Source: Pseudomonas sp. StFLB209 (GTDB lineage Bacteria > Pseudomonadota > Gammaproteobacteria > Pseudomonadales > Pseudomonadaceae). From it: a stretch of DNA of 64,000 bases. The translations under genes and the position numbers were made by a program. The stretch spans positions 5,969,001-6,033,000 of the forward strand of contig NZ_AP014637.1 in assembly GCF_000829415.1 (NCBI RefSeq). The letters are read 5' to 3'. The notes beneath the pieces were generated by a model, which was given only the letters and a program-made list of their open reading frames with translations, was not told where the DNA came from and searched no databases. Shown piece by piece: positions 1 to 7,512 of this stretch (within the stretch, counting starts at the first letter, position 1; each line of letters opens with the position of its first letter).

Positions 1-1078
1 GCACCTGCAGCGTGGCAGAGGACACTTCCACAATCGAAGCATGCACCCGCTCGACGAAACGGTTGAACGAGCCGCCCAGTTGCGCAAACTCGTCCTGGCC
101 ATGAATCTTCAGGCGTCGGGTCAGATCGCCCTCGCCCTCAGCGATGTCCTGCATGGCACGGCCCATGGCAGTCAGCGGCTGCATCAACGCCCGGATCAAC
201 AGCGACAGCAGCAAGGCAATGGCGGCCACGGCAATCAGAACCGCGATCAATGCCGAACTACGGAACTGGCTCAGAGGGGCATAAGCCTTATCCTTGTCAA
301 TCGACAGGCCGATGTACCAGTCAGCCCCCGGCAGACCAGTGATCGGGGTAAATGACAGCAGTCGGGACTGGCCATTGAGCACGACTTCGCGCAAGGGTTT
401 ATCCAGGCTGATGCTTTGCCCTGGGTAAATATCTTTGAGGTTTTTCATCACCTGATCTTTGTCAGGGCTGACAATTACTTGACCATCGCCGCTGACCAGC
501 ACGGCATGACCAATACCGCCAAAATCCACGGAGTTGATGATCTTTACCAGGGTATCAAGGCTCAGGTCGCCACCGGCAACCCCAATGATCTGCCCTTTGT
601 TGCGGATCGGGCTGGCCACAGTGACCACCAGTCCACCCACCGACGCCTGATAAGGCGCACTGATGATCGTTTTCGCAGCCGCCACGGTGGTAGTGAACCA
701 TGGCCGCTTGCGTGGGTCATATCCGGCTGGCATATCGACATCAGGACGCTGGGTGAACACCCCGTCGCTGTCACCCACGTAGGTGAACTGGAAGGTCGAA
801 AGCAGAGAAGGCGCGCCTACCATGCCGCCCAGATCGCTGTTTTTGATACCCAGGCGCTCAACGTCCTGGGTCAGGTTGTCCAGTATCAGGACACGTCCGT
901 TGAGCCAGTTCTGTACGCTACTGGCGGTCAGCTCTCCTGCCTGGCCAACCGAGGCCTCAAGATTCTGTCTGATGGTGGTGCGTTGCAGATAGTCGTTGTA
1001 CAGCGTGAACAATGCAAACGCCAACACAACAACGCCAGAGGCGGCCAGCAGGATTTTGTGACGAAACTTCAAATTCAT
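1..1078 (-). CDS. Methyl-accepting chemotaxis protein with dCache sensor (3' end outside window)
   Basis: Translating the minus strand from the ATG at 1078 gives about 359 residues before the window edge. The start is MNLKFRHKILLAASG, an inner-membrane helix. A periplasmic region follows with a YDPRKRPWF motif and a later GVAGGDLSLD motif, the pattern of dCache_1 ligand-binding domains in PctA-like amine and amino-acid chemoreceptors. A second membrane helix, rich in Ala, Ile and Leu, leads into a HAMP segment (GEGDLTRRLKIHGQDEFAQL). The signalling hairpin lies outside the window. The role is periplasmic sensing that feeds the CheA/CheW array. The ligand is unknown: the motif resembles the amino-acid-binding consensus, but a Phe stands where Tyr is usual. 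No operon partner is visible; it diverges from the MCP at 1464. Confidence 0.9.
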   Translation of the reverse strand, partial: MNLKFRHKILLAASGVVVLAFALFTLYNDYLQRTTIRQNLEASVGQAGELTASSVQNWLNGRVLILDNLTQDVERLGIKNSDLGGMVGAPSLLSTFQFTYVGDSDGVFTQRPDVDMPAGYDPRKRPWFTTTVAAAKTIISAPYQASVGGLVVTVASPIRNKGQIIGVAGGDLSLDTLVKIINSVDFGGIGHAVLVSGDGQVIVSPDKDQVMKNLKDIYPGQSISLDKPLREVVLNGQSRLLSFTPITGLPGADWYIGLSIDKDKAYAPLSQFRSSALIAVLIAVAAIALLLSLLIRALMQPLTAMGRAMQDIAEGEGDLTRRLKIHGQDEFAQLGGSFNRFVERVHASIVEVSSATLQV

Positions 1079-1463
1079 CAGGGTGTACTCAGGAACTGTC
1101 AGGCACGAAAACGAAAGGCACACTTCAAAGTTCAAGAGTTTCATTCTCTTGTACGCCAGTAATGCCTGTGTTCAACAACAAGGACTTCAGCAGTATAGGC
1201 AATTTTTGGTGGTGTACTTGTCGTACATCTATCCTTTGATTGACCGGGTATGCTGGCTTTTTCCACCTTTATAAACGGCTAATGCGGAGAATGAAAGCAG
1301 AGTGAAAGGTTCGCCTGTTTTTTTACATTTTCCGACGATTGGCGCTTATAGCTCGGCCGTTTGCGGCCGATACCGAGATGATTTAACGCCTTGTGTGGTT
1401 CACAACAACAATCCCTCCCACGGCCATTCCTATTAAAAATCAGACATTCCCGGAGAACGTCGA
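1079..1463. other. Intergenic region between two divergent MCP genes
   Basis: 385 bp without a convincing gene. It must hold the promoters of both divergent chemoreceptor genes. I see no strong palindrome or sigma-54 site. The sequence just upstream of 1464 (CCCGGAGAACGTCG) supplies the ribosome-binding site for the plus-strand MCP. Confidence 0.6.
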
Positions 1464-3374
1464 ATGAATAGCTGGTTCGCCAACATCAGCGTCAATATGA
1501 AGCTGGCCCTAGGATTCGGGTTGGTACTTTTATTTACTGCCATTCTTTCATTGGTCGGCTGGACCGGTGTGAACAGCCTGATCCAGCGCAGTAACTGGAT
1601 GGGCGATATCACGTCCCTGGGCCACGAACTGACCAAACTGCGCGTGACCCGTCTGCAATACATGCTCGCCAATGGTGATGAAAAGGTTGCCGATACTGTG
1701 CAGGCCTCTTTTGACGGTTTCAAAGGCCGGCTTGATCAATTGATCGGCACTTTCAAAAGCCCGGAAAATGTCAAACTGCTCAATCAATTGAGTCAGGTAA
1801 CCAACGAGTACCAGAAGTCGTTCAACGACATGCGCAACGGTTACCGAACCGGTAGCAAGGCGCGCAGCGACATGACAACCCATGCCACCAAAGCCGTGGA
1901 ACTGGTCGACCAGACTCTGGCTGAAGTACAAGGTGATCCGGATCGCCTGGATCAATACCAGGTCATGACCCAGGCCCGGCTCGACCTGCTCAAAGTGCGC
2001 TATGAGGTCCGCGGCTATGCCGCAGCGCCCAGTGACGAAGGCGAACAAAAAGCGTTCAGCCAACTCGATACCACCCTCAAGGATCTGGAGCGTATGAACA
2101 GTGTGTTCAATGGCTCCCAGGCTGAGCGCGTCAAGCAGTTGGAAACGGCACTGCGCAATTACCGCACGGCCTTGCAGGACTTCAAGGCTGGCAATGCCCA
2201 AGTCGTCCAGGCGCGCAAGGAAATGACCACTCAGGGTCAAGACATCGTCAAGCTCAACGAGCAGCTTTACCAACTGCAACTGGACCGTCGCGACGCTGAA
2301 AGCGCCCAGGCTCGGCAGTGGCAGATCATCTTTACCTTGCTGGCCTTGCTCCTGGGTGTGGTCGCCGCCGTCCTGATTACCCGGCAGATCACCCGTCCGC
2401 TGCAGCAGACGCTGGTGGTGGTCGAACGCATTGCCGCCGGCGACCTGACCCACAGTGAAACCGTTACTCGCCGCGATGAACTGGGCGTCCTGCAACAAGG
2501 CATCCAGCGCATGGGCAGCACGTTGCGCGAGTTGATCACCGGTATCCGCGACGGCGTCACTCAGATCGCCAGCGCCGCCGAGGAGCTCTCGGCCGTCACG
2601 GAGCAGACCAGCGCCGGGGTCAATAATCAGAAGACTGAAACCGATCAGGTGGCCACGGCCATGCATGAAATGTCGGCCACCGTCCAGGAAGTGGCACGTA
2701 ACGCCGAACAGGCCTCGCACGCGGCTTCTGCCGCCGACCGTGAAGCACGCGATGGCGATAAAGTCGTTGCGCAAGCCATCGCCCAGATCGAGCGCCTGGC
2801 TACGGAAGTGGGCCGCTCGGCCGACGCCATGAACCTGCTGGAACAGGAAAGCGACAAGATCGGCAAAGTCATGGACGTGATCAAGGCCGTTGCCGAACAG
2901 ACCAACCTGCTGGCCCTCAACGCTGCCATTGAGGCGGCGCGTGCCGGTGAGGCCGGACGTGGTTTTGCGGTGGTGGCCGATGAGGTGCGCGGGCTGGCCC
3001 AGCGCACGCAGAAGTCGACTGAGGAAATCGAGAGCCTGATCGCCGCCCTGCAAAGTGGTACCCGCCAAGTGTCGAGCATCATGCTCGGCAGCCGCGACCT
3101 GACCTCAAGCAGTGTGCAGCTGAGCCGCCAGGCTGGCGATTCGCTGGGCAGCATCACCCAGACCGTCGCCGGCATCCAGGCCATGAACCAGCAGATTGCT
3201 GCAGCGGCCGAACAACAGAGCGCGGTCGCAGAAGAAATCAGCCGCAGCATCATCAACGTGCGTGACGTTTCCGAACAAACCGCTTCGGCCAGCGAGGAAA
3301 CTGCGGCCTCCAGCGTCGAGCTGGCCCGCCTGGGTGGTCAATTGCAGACCATGGTCAGCCACTTCAAGGTCTGA
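1464..3374 (+). CDS. Methyl-accepting chemotaxis protein, HBM (helical bimodular) sensor type
   Basis: 636 residues. A transmembrane helix at about 12-32 is followed by an all-helical periplasmic region (about 35-285), a second helix (about 288-306, [16 protein letters not shown]), HAMP (about 307-360) and a complete signalling domain. The conserved hairpin tip reads [19 protein letters not shown]. The helical sensor and the opening [19 protein letters not shown] match the HBM family that includes Pseudomonas McpS, a receptor for TCA-cycle intermediates; the ligand here is inferred from that resemblance only. No C-terminal CheR/CheB pentapeptide is present. GGAGAACGTCG gives a good ribosome-binding site for the ATG at 1464. 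It appears monocistronic, ending in a hairpin at 3385. Confidence 0.9.
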   Translation: MNSWFANISVNMKLALGFGLVLLFTAILSLVGWTGVNSLIQRSNWMGDITSLGHELTKLRVTRLQYMLANGDEKVADTVQASFDGFKGRLDQLIGTFKSPENVKLLNQLSQVTNEYQKSFNDMRNGYRTGSKARSDMTTHATKAVELVDQTLAEVQGDPDRLDQYQVMTQARLDLLKVRYEVRGYAAAPSDEGEQKAFSQLDTTLKDLERMNSVFNGSQAERVKQLETALRNYRTALQDFKAGNAQVVQARKEMTTQGQDIVKLNEQLYQLQLDRRDAESAQARQWQIIFTLLALLLGVVAAVLITRQITRPLQQTLVVVERIAAGDLTHSETVTRRDELGVLQQGIQRMGSTLRELITGIRDGVTQIASAAEELSAVTEQTSAGVNNQKTETDQVATAMHEMSATVQEVARNAEQASHAASAADREARDGDKVVAQAIAQIERLATEVGRSADAMNLLEQESDKIGKVMDVIKAVAEQTNLLALNAAIEAARAGEAGRGFAVVADEVRGLAQRTQKSTEEIESLIAALQSGTRQVSSIMLGSRDLTSSSVQLSRQAGDSLGSITQTVAGIQAMNQQIAAAAEQQSAVAEEISRSIINVRDVSEQTASASEETAASSVELARLGGQLQTMVSHFKV

Positions 3375-3384
3375 CCCCCAGAGC

Positions 3385-3405
3385 CTGGCCGCTTCAGGCG
3401 GCCAG
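3385..3405 (+). terminator. Terminator-like hairpin after the HBM receptor gene
   Basis: CTGGCCGC and GCGGCCAG form a perfect 8-bp stem with a 5-nt loop, followed by ATTGCTTG. It sits 11 bp after the MCP stop and faces the 3' end of the minus-strand MCP remnant, so it may serve both strands. The U-tract is weak. Confidence 0.55.
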
Positions 3406-3419
3406 ATTGCTTGCAATCG

Positions 3420-4106
3420 TTAACCCAGACGGTTGGCGAATTGCCCCACCGCGTTGACCATCGGGCGCGCGACAAGCCCCGCCGTTCAGCGTGGCGCGGC
3501 GGCTGGCTGATTGCCGTACCGCCGCGAGATACCAGCCGCACGTGCCCTTGTTGCGGCCATGTGTCGGCGGCTAACCGCCAGACGCAGGCGCTGTTCAGGT
3601 GTGTGGGATGTGGTTTCGAAGGCAACGCCGATGTGGTCGGCGCGATCAATGTACTAAGGGCGGGACACGCCCGATTAGCCTGTGACGTGAGCGCAGAGGT
3701 CATGGCGCCAGCAGCAGGAACCCACCGAACCGGCTTGCGCCGCCAGGTCCAGCCCTTGCTGGGCCTGGTGCTTGCCACTGTCGATCACGGCCACCGCCTG
3801 CTCGGCCAGTTTCTGGTTCTGCTGGACCACCGAAACAATCTCTTCAGTGGCCTTGCTGGGACGCGAAGCCAGTTGCCGCCCCTCATCGGCCACCACCGCA
3901 AAGTCACGGCGCTGCTCACCGGCGCGCGCCGTCTCGATGGCAGCGTTGAGCGCCAGCAATTTGGTCTGTTCGGCAATGCTGCTGATGCTCTGAATGATCG
4001 AACCGATGATCTGCGATTGTTTATCCAGCGCAGCGATACGTTCGGCAGCCTGCTGCATTTGCACCGGCAAGGCCACGCATCACCTCGACGGCCTGCTGCA
4101 CGACAA
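3420..4106 (-). pseudogene. MCP signalling-domain remnant, frameshifted and interrupted by a TnpB-element fragment
   Basis: On the minus strand, 4106 to about 3729 encodes an MCP signalling domain ([21 protein letters not shown], then [19 protein letters not shown]). The terminal codons (VNAVGQFANRLG and a stop) reappear at 3456-3420 beyond an inserted element. About ten codons that the homologue at 60207 has here (around [12 protein letters not shown]) are missing. Near 4064 one extra base shifts the frame: removing it restores [15 protein letters not shown]. Substitutions at normally fixed tip residues ([21 protein letters not shown]) also show relaxed selection. The sensor half is absent; homology stops beside the end of the toxin gene at 4109. 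The closest relative in the window is the PAS-PAS receptor at 60207. Confidence 0.85.
3459..3728 (+). mobile_element. Internally deleted IS200/IS605-group element with tnpB C-terminal fragment
   Basis: After a TGAC flank (3455-3458) comes the left end shared with the element at 15231. It is joined directly to the last third of a tnpB reading frame: VPPRDTSRTCPCCGHVSAAN, then ALFRCVGCGFEGNADVVGAI. The zinc-ribbon cysteines and the RuvC-III Asp (NADVVGAINVL) are still readable. The right end with the TCAA cleavage site is missing; similarity stops at the codons for AAGTHR. It cannot move by itself. It lies inside the MCP pseudogene. Confidence 0.8.
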
Positions 4107-4108
4107 TG

Positions 4109-5026
4109 TTAATTGAGAGCGCTCAGATAATTACTCACGGCAACCCGTTCGGCCTTGCGTTGCCCGGCGCGCAAAAAGTCCTTGAAACGCTCGCTGGCCA
4201 TGACTTTTCCTGCCCGCGCATCAAGGTGGCGCCGCAAGCTGTCAGACACGCTGTCAGGTCCATGCTGCAGGGTATGAGAGCACAGCAGGGTCTCAACGAG
4301 TTTGGCGCGAAACTTCTCTAGGCCACGACCGCTTTCGACCCGCTTCCAGGTCGAGACAAACAGGGTTTCGCCACGGCCCGGACCGTTGCGCGAAACATAA
4401 GACACCGCGCACAAGCCCACACCGCTACGTTTGCGCCAGTGCACCGCACAGTGCTCATCCAGCGTCAGGACATCCTCTTGCAGCCAGGCAAGGCCGCTGT
4501 GGCTCAGATGAATGATCGCGGCCTCCAAAGAGCCCAGAACACTGCCAAAGGCAGCGTCAGTGAAACGCTCCTGCAGCGCCACCTGTTTATTGCGCACCAC
4601 ACGCACCAGCCAGCCGGCGCTGCGCGGATCCCGGCTGATACCGCGCGGCACCCGATAGGTCAGGCCATCGACCAGACGGTCATAACAGCGCAAACCGGAC
4701 ACATCGACTGAAGAACTCACCCGAATGGCGGGTTCAACGTCCAGCGGCTGATTGATGGGCTGACCGCTACTGTGCAAAAAACGCAGAATCTGGACCGATT
4801 CCGGAGTGACCTGAAAGGTCGTCAGAAAGGGCCAGCGCTTGAGCGCCAGCTCACCGACCTTCGATGCCTTGCAAGCCTCCTTGGCGGACGCAGAGCGCTC
4901 CAGAGCACGGCTCTCGGCAACGACATCATGAACGATGGCCTGAGCCTGCTCGGCCCCTAAACGCTCCTTGTAGTGCTCGAAAATGTCATCCAGGTCAGCA
5001 CTGGCCTTGCGTGTCAGTTTCAACAT
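4109..5026 (-). CDS. ParE/RelE-type toxin domain fused to an AP2-like repeat region
   Basis: 305 residues from the ATG at 5026, chosen because GGAGGAA lies about 9 nt upstream; the longer frame to 5044 would start at a GTG that overlaps that site. Residues 1-90 fit the ParE/RelE toxin fold: KASADLDDIFEHYKERLGAEQA, a GELALKRWPF core and the closing strand VQILRFLHSSGQP. The remaining 200 residues are not toxin. They contain LRCYDRLVDGLTYRVPRG and HWRKRSGVGLCAVSYV blocks, shared with the separate gene at 5679-6362, and loosely resemble AP2 DNA-binding repeats (a W-x-V-R-V strand, then F, then Al-xA-II). The gene overlaps the small antitoxin-like gene at 5020. An autoregulating toxin or a DNA-directed toxin are both possible. 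The fold of the extension is inferred. Confidence 0.7.
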   Translation of the reverse strand: MLKLTRKASADLDDIFEHYKERLGAEQAQAIVHDVVAESRALERSASAKEACKASKVGELALKRWPFLTTFQVTPESVQILRFLHSSGQPINQPLDVEPAIRVSSSVDVSGLRCYDRLVDGLTYRVPRGISRDPRSAGWLVRVVRNKQVALQERFTDAAFGSVLGSLEAAIIHLSHSGLAWLQEDVLTLDEHCAVHWRKRSGVGLCAVSYVSRNGPGRGETLFVSTWKRVESGRGLEKFRAKLVETLLCSHTLQHGPDSVSDSLRRHLDARAGKVMASERFKDFLRAGQRKAERVAVSNYLSALN

Positions 5027-5253
5027 GATGGTTTTTTCCTCCACTTGGCTTCGATGTCAGCCAGGTCCAGCAGATGGCCCGCACGGGCATCGGCCAAGCC
5101 TTCTTCGACAGGGTCCAGGCATGGTTGCTCTTGCAGATAAAGGGCCAGGGCCTGACGCAGATGCCAGCCCTGATCACGGCGCGTCATATGCGCCAGACGT
5201 TGCAAGGTCTCGAACTGCTGGAGATCCAGGGAGAGAGAAACGACGGAGGTCAT
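5020..5253 (-). CDS. Putative antitoxin (ribbon-helix-helix-like)
   Basis: 77 residues from the ATG at 5253, with AGGA 7 nt upstream; the frame extends to a GTG at 5268. The N-terminal strand SVVSLSLDLQQFETLQRLA, followed by two helices (RRDQGWHLRQALALYLQEQ), is the usual plan of a ParD/CopG-like DNA-binding antitoxin. The acidic C-terminal tail (DPVEEGLADARAGHLLDLADIEAKW) would be the toxin-binding part. Its stop overlaps the start of the ParE-domain gene by 7 bases, the translational coupling normal for type II modules. Family assignment rests on layout and context rather than a diagnostic motif. Confidence 0.65.
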   Translation of the reverse strand: MTSVVSLSLDLQQFETLQRLAHMTRRDQGWHLRQALALYLQEQPCLDPVEEGLADARAGHLLDLADIEAKWRKKPSC

Positions 5254-5678
5254 GGAAGAATCCTGCACCTGCCATACGGCGCCAGGTTATGGCGTGCGAT
5301 GGCTATTCGCAATGATGTGATCGACTGGCGCTCCGGTTGCCAGACAAATCAAGTAATAAACAATAATCCAATATCAAATAGCCATGACCATTCCACTGTC
5401 GGCTATTATTACCGGAACGACTACCAACAGACAGTCTCCCCCGATATTAGTTCAATTACCCGCTATCAAACCATTCAATTAACATCAAGTAATGAGTGGC
5501 TCGAAACTCAAGGCATTATTCATAACCGCCTGTAATCGAGCAAGCAATCCAGCAACTTATAAAGTGCCATCATTGTACCAGTTCGGAAATAATCGCTCGT
5601 AATATCGGCCATTTAACTCACTGATGTCGGGCGTTTTCGCGGGCTGCAGGCGTTGTAGCAAAAAACTGCAACATCACC
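5254..5678. other. Intergenic region, AT-richer than surroundings
   Basis: About 425 bp between the antitoxin-like gene and the end of the AP2-like gene. No gene, RNA or repeat is recognisable. The base composition drops (AATAATAAACAATAATCC near 5350), which fits a promoter region for the toxin-antitoxin pair or recently acquired DNA. Confidence 0.5.
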
Positions 5679-6362
5679 TTACGACCCTGCAGGCCCTCTC
5701 AGGGCAGCGACATACTCGGCCACTGCGATCTGGTCGACCTTGCGTCGGCCAGCCAGCAAAAAACGCTGCCAGGCGGTGCTGTCGAGCAACTGGTCAACGT
5801 CCTGGCGGATGCTTTTCTGCACAGGGAAGGGCGTGGCACTCGCTTGATGCTCGATTTCCCAAGCGCTTTCCAGCACGCTGACCAGCTTGCCACGAAATTT
5901 TTCCAGGCCCCGGCCACTGGCCACTCGCCGCCAGGTCGAGAGAAAGAACGTCTCACCACGCCCGGGCCCTGAGCGCGTGACGTAAGCCACCGCACACAAA
6001 CCCACGCCACTGCGTTTGCGCCAATGCACGGCGGTACGTTCATTCAGTTGCAGGACATCTTCACGCCGCCAGGCGTGACCACTGTGGATCAGATGAATGA
6101 TCGCTGCATCCAGTGCCCGCCGGGTACCGCCAAAGCGCAAGTCGGTAAAGCGTGCAGCCACGAGCAACTGGCTGTTCTTCAGGACCCGCACGATCCACAC
6201 TCGACCACGGGTCTCCCGGGTGATGCCGCGTGGAACGCTGTAGGTGACACCATCGACAACTCTGTCGTAACACCTCAGGCCTGAAATATCGATTTCAGAC
6301 GCTGTATTCATGCCGACTATCCGCAGATTGAGTGGGAGGTCTTGCGGGCTCTTGAGGCACAT
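5679..6362 (-). CDS. AP2-like repeat protein, paralogue of the toxin C-terminal extension
   Basis: 227 residues from an ATG at 6362 with GAGGG 8 nt upstream; an inner ATG at 6311 would start MNTASEIDISGLRC. The whole protein aligns with residues 100-305 of the ParE-domain protein at 4109: ISGLRCYDRVVDGVTYSVPRG, AAIIHLIHSGHAWRREDVLQL, AVHWRKRSGVGLCAV and SGPGRGETFFLSTWRRVASG. Two similar units of about 60 residues can be seen, each ending in a helix, which recalls tandem AP2 domains. No enzyme motif is evident. Proximity and orientation suggest one arose by duplication of the other, with the toxin domain gained or lost. The function is unknown; DNA binding is a guess from the fold resemblance. 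Confidence 0.65.
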   Translation of the reverse strand: MCLKSPQDLPLNLRIVGMNTASEIDISGLRCYDRVVDGVTYSVPRGITRETRGRVWIVRVLKNSQLLVAARFTDLRFGGTRRALDAAIIHLIHSGHAWRREDVLQLNERTAVHWRKRSGVGLCAVAYVTRSGPGRGETFFLSTWRRVASGRGLEKFRGKLVSVLESAWEIEHQASATPFPVQKSIRQDVDQLLDSTAWQRFLLAGRRKVDQIAVAEYVAALRGPAGS

Positions 6363-6586
6363 GGCTCAGGCCCTCTAGTTAGAATAGTTTTGTTTTCCTC
6401 AACAACTTCACGTACTGGACAAGCTGTCGTCTGTTCGCGGTCGGTAGCGCAATATTCCTTTCGATTGTTCGTACGTTGGTGGGCCTGCAATCAGCCCCGC
6501 GGCTGCCAAAACAGGTATCAAGCTCCGCCTGTCTGATGTTTTGGCTCATAATGGCCGACCAGGTTTTATCGCAAGGTTGTTTTAAG

Positions 6587-7375
6587 ATGAAAAAATTGCT
6601 TTCCTGGCTGCTCGGTGGCGCTCTTTCTTTCCTGCCACTGTCTTTTCTTCATGCAGCCACTGCCAAGCCTGTACAACTCATCGTACTGGCCTCAAGCGCC
6701 ACCATGGGTGCCTTTCAGGCCCTCAGCGCCGACTACGAGAAACGCACCGGCGTACGCCTGGTGGCAGAGCTGGCACCTTCAGCCGGCAGCGCGCCCCATA
6801 CAATTCCCAACCGCATGGCCCGCCAGGAGCCGGCCGATGTCGTCCTGCTGACCCGGCAAAGCCTTGACCGACTGATCAAGGATGGCCATGCCGATGCCGA
6901 CAGTCGTGTCGAACTGGGCAAAGCCTTCATCGCCCTGGCCGTGCCACAAGGTGCCCCAAAGCCAGACATCAGCACTCTGGAAAGCTTCCGGCAGACCTTG
7001 ATCGACGCCCCCTCTATTGCTTACTCCGACAGTTCCAGCGGCCTGTACGTCTCACGTGTGCTCTTCAACCAACTGCACCTGACCGAGCGGCTGCAGGACA
7101 AAAGCCGGATGGTGAGTGATGAACCCGTGGGCGCTGTGCTGGCACGCGGCGAGGCACAGGTGGGCTTTCAGCAACTGAGCGAGTTGAAACAGGCCGACGG
7201 CATCCAGATCGTCGGTCTGATCCCCGATCAGGTCCAGCAGATGACCCTGTACTGCGGGGCTGTCGCCAGTCGCAGCGCACATCCGGTCGATGCCAAGGCC
7301 CTGCTCGACTACCTGGCCTCGAGTGAAGCCGCCGCCGCCCTGCGCAACAGTGGCCTGGAGCCGATGGTGCGCTGA
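6587..7375 (+). CDS. ModA-like periplasmic substrate-binding protein
   Basis: 262 residues starting at MKKLLSWLLGGALSFL, a signal peptide cleaved near HAATA. AAGG upstream supports the ATG at 6587 over the longer frame from 6476. The mature part follows the ModA/type 2 periplasmic-binding plan: VLASSATMGAFQALSADYEKRTG, DVVLLTRQSLDRLIKDG, AYSDSSSGLYVSRVLF and VGFQQLSELKQ. Family members bind molybdate-like oxyanions or small solutes for an ABC importer. No permease or ATPase gene is adjacent, so this is an orphan that may serve a remote transporter or a sensor. The stop codon TGA is immediately followed by a TnpB-element left-end remnant. Confidence 0.75.
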   Translation: MKKLLSWLLGGALSFLPLSFLHAATAKPVQLIVLASSATMGAFQALSADYEKRTGVRLVAELAPSAGSAPHTIPNRMARQEPADVVLLTRQSLDRLIKDGHADADSRVELGKAFIALAVPQGAPKPDISTLESFRQTLIDAPSIAYSDSSSGLYVSRVLFNQLHLTERLQDKSRMVSDEPVGAVLARGEAQVGFQQLSELKQADGIQIVGLIPDQVQQMTLYCGAVASRSAHPVDAKALLDYLASSEAAAALRNSGLEPMVR

Positions 7376-7376
7376 C

Positions 7377-7495
7377 CATCGGGGCGGGGAAGGATAGCGC
7401 GGACGGCGTAGCCGTCCCTGGTTGCAGTGGGGTGTCTGCTGCTGTTCGATGTACGCACCGCCACAGGATGATGCGAAGTAAAATAGTGTGCACAG
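7377..7495 (+). mobile_element. Left-end remnant of an IS200/IS605-group (TnpB) element
   Basis: From 7377 the sequence matches the left end of the element at 15231: the GGCGGGGAAGGATAG segment, then the GACGGCGTAGCCGTC hairpin, then GTACGCACCGCCACAGGAT. 24 bases of the subterminal hairpin arm are missing and no coding part follows. The flank is TGAC, whose TGA is the stop codon of the binding-protein gene. It is a dead footprint. Confidence 0.75.
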
Positions 7496-7512
7496 ACGAC
7501 CGGCGAGCGGCG

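Noticed and set aside
1548..3068. Long open frame of 506 codons antisense to the HBM receptor gene
   Set aside because: It has no recognisable motif and lies wholly over a clear MCP gene; high-GC codon bias makes such frames common.
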